9,053 nt of DNA from Actinomycetota bacterium. GTDB taxonomy: Bacteria > Actinomycetota > Acidimicrobiia > IMCC26256 > PALSA-610. Numbering within the stretch: position 1 is the first letter of the stretch; every line of letters begins with the position of its first letter. Under the pieces are notes generated by a model. The model was given only the letters and a program-made list of their open reading frames with translations. It had not been told where the DNA came from and did not search any database. This document shows, piece after piece, positions 5,773 through 9,053 of this stretch. A program made the position numbers and the translations under genes. The stretch covers positions 1 to 9,053 of the forward strand of contig SXJQ01000072.1 of assembly GCA_005779345.1 (NCBI GenBank). Reading direction: 5' to 3'.

Positions 5773-5778
5773 TACGGT
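5773..5778 (+). promoter_or_regulatory. -10-like element just upstream of the HerA-like gene
   Basis: TACGGT (TANNNT) ends nine bases before the ATG at 5788 and no Shine-Dalgarno intervenes, so the transcript would be leaderless or carry only a few bases of leader. No clear -35 is seen. Confidence 0.4.
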
Positions 5779-5787
5779 CGCTCGACG

Positions 5788-7566
5788 ATGGACGACTCCC
5801 CGCCGCCCCTGCCCGAGCCGGCCAGGCCCGACCAACCGAGGCCCGATCAACCGAGGCCCGATCACCCGCGGCCGGTCGGGCGCGTGCTCGGGACCGAAGA
5901 CGCGACCCCGCTCGACTTCTGGGTCGCGATCGACCCCGACCAGTACCTCCAACTCGACGACATCGTCGTCTGCGAACGCGCGGTGCCCGGACGCGACACG
6001 GTCACGCTCGCGGGCATCGTCGCCCAGGTCCGCGCCCGCCACGAGGGCGCGCGCTTCGACTCCGATGTGTTCCTCATCGCCGACGGCGTGCTGCCCGCCG
6101 AGGTCGCCGAATCCGCGCAGGTACTCACCACCCGCGTCGAGCCCGAGATCTACGTCCCTCCGACCCCGGGCACCGCGATCCACCGTGCGAGCGGCGCCGA
6201 ACGCGATCGCGCCCTCTACTTCGACGGGATGGAACGCAAGCTCGCGATCGGGCTCGGCCGCGACGGCCGTCCGCTGTACGCGAACCTCGACTTCATCGAC
6301 GGCACGCGCGGCGCGCACGTCAACATCTCGGGCATCAGCGGCGTCGCCACCAAGACCAGCTACGCCACGTTCCTCCTCTACGCGCTGTTCCACGGCAACG
6401 TGCTCGGCGCCGCGGCGCAGCACACCAAGGCGCTCATCTTCAACGTGAAGGGCGAAGACCTCCTCTTCCTCGATCACGACAACAACAAGCTCGACGAGGC
6501 GCGCCGGAGCAAGTACCACGACCTCGGCCTCGAGCCCGGCGCGTTCCGGTCGGTCACCGTGTTCGCACCCGCCCGGCCCGGCGACGTGAACGCCGCCCCC
6601 GACGTCGCGTCGCGCACGACCGGCGTGAACAGCTTCTGGTGGACGCTCGAGGAGTTCTGCCGAGACGAGCTGTTGCCGTTCGTGTTCGCCGACTCCGAAG
6701 ACGAACGGAACCAGTACACGATGGTGATCCACAACGTGGCCCGCCAACTCAAGCTCGGCCATCCCGCCGGCGACGACGGCGCGTGGGTCATCGACGGCGT
6801 GACCCTCAACACCTACGGCGAACTCGTCGACCTCGTCGAACGCAAGGTCACCGACGAAGACGATCCCGACCACCGCGCCTGGGCCGGAACCGCGATCACG
6901 AGGGGCAGCACGAACGCCTTCGTGCGGCGGCTCGTCTCGTCGCGCCGAGCGCTCGACCGGCTCGTGTTCGCCAACGTCAAGCGCGGCGCCCGACACTCGA
7001 TCGAAACCGACGACGCGCAGGTCTGCATCGTCGACCTGCACAACCTCCCCGATCGCGCCCAGCGATTCGTGGTCGGGGTCACCCTCCAACGCGCGTTCGA
7101 ACGCAAGGAGCAGGCCGGCAGCCGCGAACCGCTGCAGTTCGTGGTGCTCGACGAACTCAACAAGTACGCGCCGCGCGAAGGCACCTCACCGATCAAGGAA
7201 ATCCTCCTCGACATCGCCGAGCGAGGCCGCAGCCTCGGCATCGTGCTCATCGGAGCGCAGCAGACCGCGAGCGAAGTCGAACGACGGATCATCTCCAACA
7301 GCGCGATCCGCGTCGTCGGTCGCCTCGACCCTGCCGAGGCGGTCCGGCCCGAATACGGATTCCTCCCCGCAGCGCACCGCCAACGGGCCACGATCGCCAA
7401 GCCCGGAACGATGTTCGTCATGCAGCCCGAGATCCCGGTGCCGCTCGTGGTCGAGTTCCCGTTCCCCGCCTGGGCGACCCGCCCCGACGAGCAGGGCGGT
7501 TCGACCACCGACGTGCTCGCCGGCGAGGTCGGCGACGACCCGTTCGATCTGCTCCCGAGCCGTTAG
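5788..7566 (+). CDS. HerA/DUF87-like P-loop ATPase (DNA translocase-type)
   Basis: A 592-residue protein. Residues 1-30 are a Pro/Arg/Asp-rich, probably disordered tail with a repeated DQPRP unit. Residues 33-135 are beta-rich and fit the N-terminal barrel of the HerA/FtsK superfamily (LDDIVVCERAVPGRDTVTLAGIVAQVRARH). The P-loop is GISGVATKTS (182-191), with Lys189 and Thr190 in place but Thr188 where the usual Gly precedes Lys. Walker B is VVLDELNKYAP (452-462, Asp455/Glu456). A motif with Gln491/Gln492 and Arg499/Arg500 follows (GAQQTASEVERRIISNS), matching the sensor and arginine-rich region of HerA proteins. Archaeal HerA forms hexamers that translocate DNA and work with NurA nuclease and Mre11-Rad50 in resecting DNA ends. 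SbcD (Mre11-type) is encoded 750 bases downstream on the same strand, which supports a repair role, though the two are not in one operon here. Start: ATG at 5788, after a -10-like TACGGT. Function in DNA repair is inferred. Confidence 0.82.
   Translation: MDDSPPPLPEPARPDQPRPDQPRPDHPRPVGRVLGTEDATPLDFWVAIDPDQYLQLDDIVVCERAVPGRDTVTLAGIVAQVRARHEGARFDSDVFLIADGVLPAEVAESAQVLTTRVEPEIYVPPTPGTAIHRASGAERDRALYFDGMERKLAIGLGRDGRPLYANLDFIDGTRGAHVNISGISGVATKTSYATFLLYALFHGNVLGAAAQHTKALIFNVKGEDLLFLDHDNNKLDEARRSKYHDLGLEPGAFRSVTVFAPARPGDVNAAPDVASRTTGVNSFWWTLEEFCRDELLPFVFADSEDERNQYTMVIHNVARQLKLGHPAGDDGAWVIDGVTLNTYGELVDLVERKVTDEDDPDHRAWAGTAITRGSTNAFVRRLVSSRRALDRLVFANVKRGARHSIETDDAQVCIVDLHNLPDRAQRFVVGVTLQRAFERKEQAGSREPLQFVVLDELNKYAPREGTSPIKEILLDIAERGRSLGIVLIGAQQTASEVERRIISNSAIRVVGRLDPAEAVRPEYGFLPAAHRQRATIAKPGTMFVMQPEIPVPLVVEFPFPAWATRPDEQGGSTTDVLAGEVGDDPFDLLPSR
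5830..5874 (+). repeat. 15-base tandem repeat (3 copies) in the HerA-like gene N-terminus
   Basis: Units at 5830-5844, 5845-5859 and 5860-5874 encode DQPRP, DQPRP and DHPRP. The first two differ by one silent base. The repeat lies in the low-complexity tail ahead of the folded domain and keeps frame whatever the copy number. Confidence 0.85.
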
Positions 7567-7595
7567 CGCGCCGGCGCGCTACGGCCGGCGCGCTA
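7564..7595. terminator. Bidirectional terminator hairpin containing both convergent stop codons
   Basis: TAGCGCGCCGGC (7564-7575) pairs perfectly with GCCGGCGCGCTA (7584-7595) around an eight-base loop. The first three bases of the left arm are the TAG of the HerA-like gene and the last three of the right arm, read on the minus strand, are the TAG of the DinB-like gene. An overlapping 18-bp palindrome, TAGCGCGCCGGCGCGCTA (7564-7581), offers a competing fold. No T-tract is present. Confidence 0.7.
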
Positions 7596-8180
7596 GGGCC
7601 GGCGCCCGAGGAACGCGAGCAAGCGAGCTTGCGCGTCGGCGCCCGCCGGCGCCTCGAGCGCGGGGCCGAACGCCTGGGGCCCGCGCATCGCGTCGCCGAA
7701 CGCCTCGGCCGCAGCCTGCACGCGCGCCACATCTTCGGGATCGATCCGCTCGTCGAGCGCCGCGGCGCGCGCCAGATCCCACGCGTGCACCACCAGGTCG
7801 AACGACAAGAACCGATCGACACCCGCCGCGAACGTGGTGCGACCGAAGAAGCCGTCAAACTCCGCGCCCGCGCGTTCGGGGTCGCGCAGGTCGGCGAGCA
7901 CGACCGCGCGCGCCCCGGCGAACGCGGCGACGGGATCGTCGGCGACCGCGGGAATCTCACCCAACGTTCGCCCCACGAAGCCGAGGAACATTCCCTGCGT
8001 GTCGACGAGATGACCGACGAGGTCGCGCACGGTCCAGCCGTCGCACGGCGTCGGGAGATCCCACCCGGTCGGCGGCACCTGCGCCAACTTCGCCGCGAGG
8101 CCGTCGCTCAGCCGCTCGTAACGGTCGGCGATCTCGCTGCCGACCGCGTCACCCGCTGCGTTGCCTGTCGTGTCACCCAT
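7593..8180 (-). CDS. TIGR03086-type DinB-like metal-binding protein (mycothiol maleylpyruvate isomerase-like)
   Basis: A 195-residue four-helix-bundle protein of the DinB/mycothiol-dependent maleylpyruvate isomerase superfamily, closest in wording to the actinobacterial TIGR03086 group. The hallmark is WDLPTPCDGWTVRDLVGHLV (40-59), with metal-ligand candidate His57. VVHAWDLARA (130-139) provides His132, and the final LLAFLGRRP matches the family's 'RLLAxLGRxP' ending. Relatives use mycothiol as a thiol cofactor or bind a divalent metal, but most TIGR03086 members have no known reaction. No signal peptide is seen. The ATG at 8180 has a GAGGAG about ten bases upstream. It is transcribed divergently from sbcD and converges on the HerA-like gene. 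Its predicted promoter is occupied by a LexA/TetR-type palindrome, so it may be induced by DNA damage or by a small ligand. Family call is strong, function open. Confidence 0.85.
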   Translation of the reverse strand: MGDTTGNAAGDAVGSEIADRYERLSDGLAAKLAQVPPTGWDLPTPCDGWTVRDLVGHLVDTQGMFLGFVGRTLGEIPAVADDPVAAFAGARAVVLADLRDPERAGAEFDGFFGRTTFAAGVDRFLSFDLVVHAWDLARAAALDERIDPEDVARVQAAAEAFGDAMRGPQAFGPALEAPAGADAQARLLAFLGRRP

Positions 8181-8216
8181 CGTGCATCTGCTCCTCGGCT
8201 CCTGCCCTGGCGTCCG

Positions 8217-8245
8217 ACCCTACCGAACAACTGTTCGGGTCGCAA
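8217..8245 (-). promoter_or_regulatory. Predicted promoter of the DinB-like gene
   Basis: The minus strand reads TTGCGA (8245-8240), a 17-base spacer and TAGGGT (8222-8217). Start of transcription is expected near 8210, giving a leader of about 30 bases that contains a GAGGAG. The 16-bp palindrome at 8223-8238 fills the spacer. Confidence 0.5.
8223..8238. promoter_or_regulatory. LexA (SOS)-like or TetR-type operator palindrome
   Basis: CCGAACAACTGTTCGG has perfect 7-bp arms around a 2-base centre. It contains CGAAC-N4-GTTCG, the core of the Gram-positive and actinobacterial LexA box. The outer context TACCGAACA...TGTTCGGGT is also common in TetR-family operators of actinobacteria. It lies exactly between the predicted -35 and -10 of the DinB-like gene and 73 bases upstream of the sbcD ATG. 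Confidence 0.55.
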
Positions 8246-8263
8246 GCGATGGCGTCGCAAGCG
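8239..8263. repeat. Direct repeat GTCGCAAGCG, two copies 15 bases apart
   Basis: GTCGCAAGCG occurs at 8239-8248 and 8254-8263, separated by five bases, next to the operator-like palindrome. The left copy overlaps the predicted -35 of the DinB-like gene. It may be a second regulator site or a local duplication. Confidence 0.5.
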
Positions 8264-8298
8264 TCGCGGTGCCGGCTTCCTGTGTCGCACCCCCCGTG

Positions 8299-8304
8299 TA
8301 CCGT
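8299..8304 (+). promoter_or_regulatory. -10 element of a predicted leaderless promoter for sbcD
   Basis: TACCGT (TANNNT) ends seven bases before the ATG at 8312 and no Shine-Dalgarno is present, the same layout as at 2644 and 5773. No -35 of consensus type is evident. Confidence 0.5.
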
Positions 8305-8311
8305 CCGCGCG

Positions 8312-9053
8312 ATGCGCATCCTGCACACCTCCGACTGGCACGTCGGCAAGACCCTGCGGGGTGCGTCGCGCCTCGACGAGCACCGCCGCGTGCTCGCCGA
8401 GATCGCGCGGGTGGCGGCCGATCGGCGCGCCGACGTCGTGCTGGTCGTCGGCGACATCTTCGAGAGCGCCGCGCCCCGGCCCGACGCCCAACTCGTCGCC
8501 TGGGAGGCACTGCTCGCGTTGCGCGCCACGGGCGCCCAGGTCGTGGTCGTGTCCGGCAACCACGACCACGCGGAGGCGTTCGACGCCGTGCGGCCCGTCT
8601 TCGCGCAGCTCGGCATCACCGTCGCAGGTCATGTCGCCCGCGCCGACTCCGGCGGCGTCGTCGAACTCGCGGTCGACACCGCGTCGAACGCCCGCGAACG
8701 AGTCCGGATCGCACTCCTCCCCTGGCTCGCCCGACATCACGTGCTGCGAGCCGAGCAGCTCATGGACCTCGAGGCGGGCGAGGGCGTCCAGGTATACGCG
8801 GCACGCGTGCAGAAGATGATCGAGCACCTCTGCGACGGTTTCGGCACTGACACGGTCAACATCGTCGCGGCCCACGCGTACGTGCGGGGCGGGATGCGCG
8901 GTGGCGGCGAACGGATCGCGCAGCTCGCCGACGAGTACTTCGTCTCCCCCCACGCCTTCCCCACGACCGCGACCTACGTGGCGCTCGGCCACCTCCACCG
9001 ACGCCAACGAATCGAGTCCGGCGTCCCGCTCTGGTACTGCGGCTCGCCGGTGC
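8312..9053 (+). CDS. sbcD: Exonuclease SbcCD subunit D (Mre11-type nuclease), N-terminal part
   Basis: The first 247 residues are visible; the gene runs off the right edge (SbcD is usually about 380-410 residues). All phosphodiesterase motifs of the Mre11/SbcD family are present in order: Asp8 and His10 (SDWHVG), Asp48 in VVGDIFE, Asn83-His84-Asp85-His86 (GNHDH), His188 (AAHAYVRGG), and His227 and His229 (LGHLHRRQ), followed by YCGSPV. These residues bind the two manganese ions that cleave DNA. With SbcC, a Rad50-like ATPase, SbcD forms a complex that processes hairpins, blocked ends and double-strand breaks in the cytoplasm. sbcC normally follows directly and should lie just outside the window. 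The ATG at 8312 starts with the typical MRILHTSDWHVG. The predicted promoter is leaderless, and a LexA-like palindrome lies upstream. The HerA-like ATPase upstream on the same strand suggests cooperation in DNA-end processing. The family call is near certain. Confidence 0.95.
   Translation, partial: MRILHTSDWHVGKTLRGASRLDEHRRVLAEIARVAADRRADVVLVVGDIFESAAPRPDAQLVAWEALLALRATGAQVVVVSGNHDHAEAFDAVRPVFAQLGITVAGHVARADSGGVVELAVDTASNARERVRIALLPWLARHHVLRAEQLMDLEAGEGVQVYAARVQKMIEHLCDGFGTDTVNIVAAHAYVRGGMRGGGERIAQLADEYFVSPHAFPTTATYVALGHLHRRQRIESGVPLWYCGSPV

Noticed and set aside
4442..6448. A long open frame on the plus strand opposite the monooxygenase and running into the HerA-like gene
   Set aside because: It is antisense to a clear luciferase-like protein, its product is Arg/Ser-rich low complexity with no domain, and high GC makes such frames common.
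6639..8819. A long open frame on the plus strand overlapping the HerA-like, DinB-like and sbcD genes
   Set aside because: Its product is a low-complexity Arg-rich string out of frame with three convincing genes.
1..9053. CRISPR arrays, tRNA or rRNA genes, insertion sequences, toxin-antitoxin or phage-defence genes
   Set aside because: I searched by eye for spaced repeats, tRNA-like folds, transposase motifs and known defence motifs and found none. The short tandem repeats are inside coding sequence.

Overview
This 9 kb window comes from the chromosome of a GC-rich bacterium, almost certainly an actinobacterium and possibly of class Acidimicrobiia. The pointers are G/C at most third codon positions, GTG starts overlapping upstream stops as GTGA, TANNNT -10 hexamers placed right before start codons (leaderless style), a mycothiol-enzyme-like (TIGR03086/DinB-type) gene, and a Tad-locus CpaE-like protein beside a CpaF ATPase. 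The class-level assignment is inference. I see no rRNA, tRNA, CRISPR array, insertion sequence or prophage gene.

Layout. (1) 1-2441, minus strand: the start of a Tad/Flp pilus operon, in the order cpaB-like SAF protein, cpaE-like ATPase, cpaF-like secretion ATPase. The last runs off the left edge. The genes overlap by 8 and 4 bases. (2) 2442-2655: a divergent promoter region with a CRP/FNR-like site and repeated TCACAGTG words. (3) 2656-3785, plus strand: a small excisionase-type helix-turn-helix protein translationally coupled to a short-chain dehydrogenase. (4) 3834-4397, minus strand: a small protein of unknown function, facing the dehydrogenase across a terminator hairpin. (5) 4499-5641, minus strand: a luciferase-like flavin monooxygenase whose promoter carries a perfect match to the KstR-type operator TNNAACNNGTTNNA. 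(6) 5788-7566, plus strand: a HerA/DUF87-type ATPase. (7) 7593-8180, minus strand: a DinB/maleylpyruvate-isomerase-like protein, convergent with the ATPase over a hairpin that contains both stop codons. (8) 8312 to the right edge, plus strand: the N-terminal part of SbcD (Mre11-type nuclease).

How the genes fit together. The left third is pilus biogenesis. The right third places a HerA-like ATPase close to SbcD, which recalls the archaeal HerA-NurA-Mre11-Rad50 end-resection module; SbcC and possibly NurA would lie beyond the right edge. Between the ATPase and SbcD sits a DinB-like gene. The spacer of its predicted promoter is filled exactly by a palindrome that fits the actinobacterial LexA (SOS) box and also fits TetR-type operators. 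The middle genes look like ordinary oxidoreductase metabolism. The regulatory DNA is the most informative part of the window: four intergenic regions hold promoter or operator architecture that can be read directly. All promoter and operator calls come from reading the sequence and have no experimental support here.
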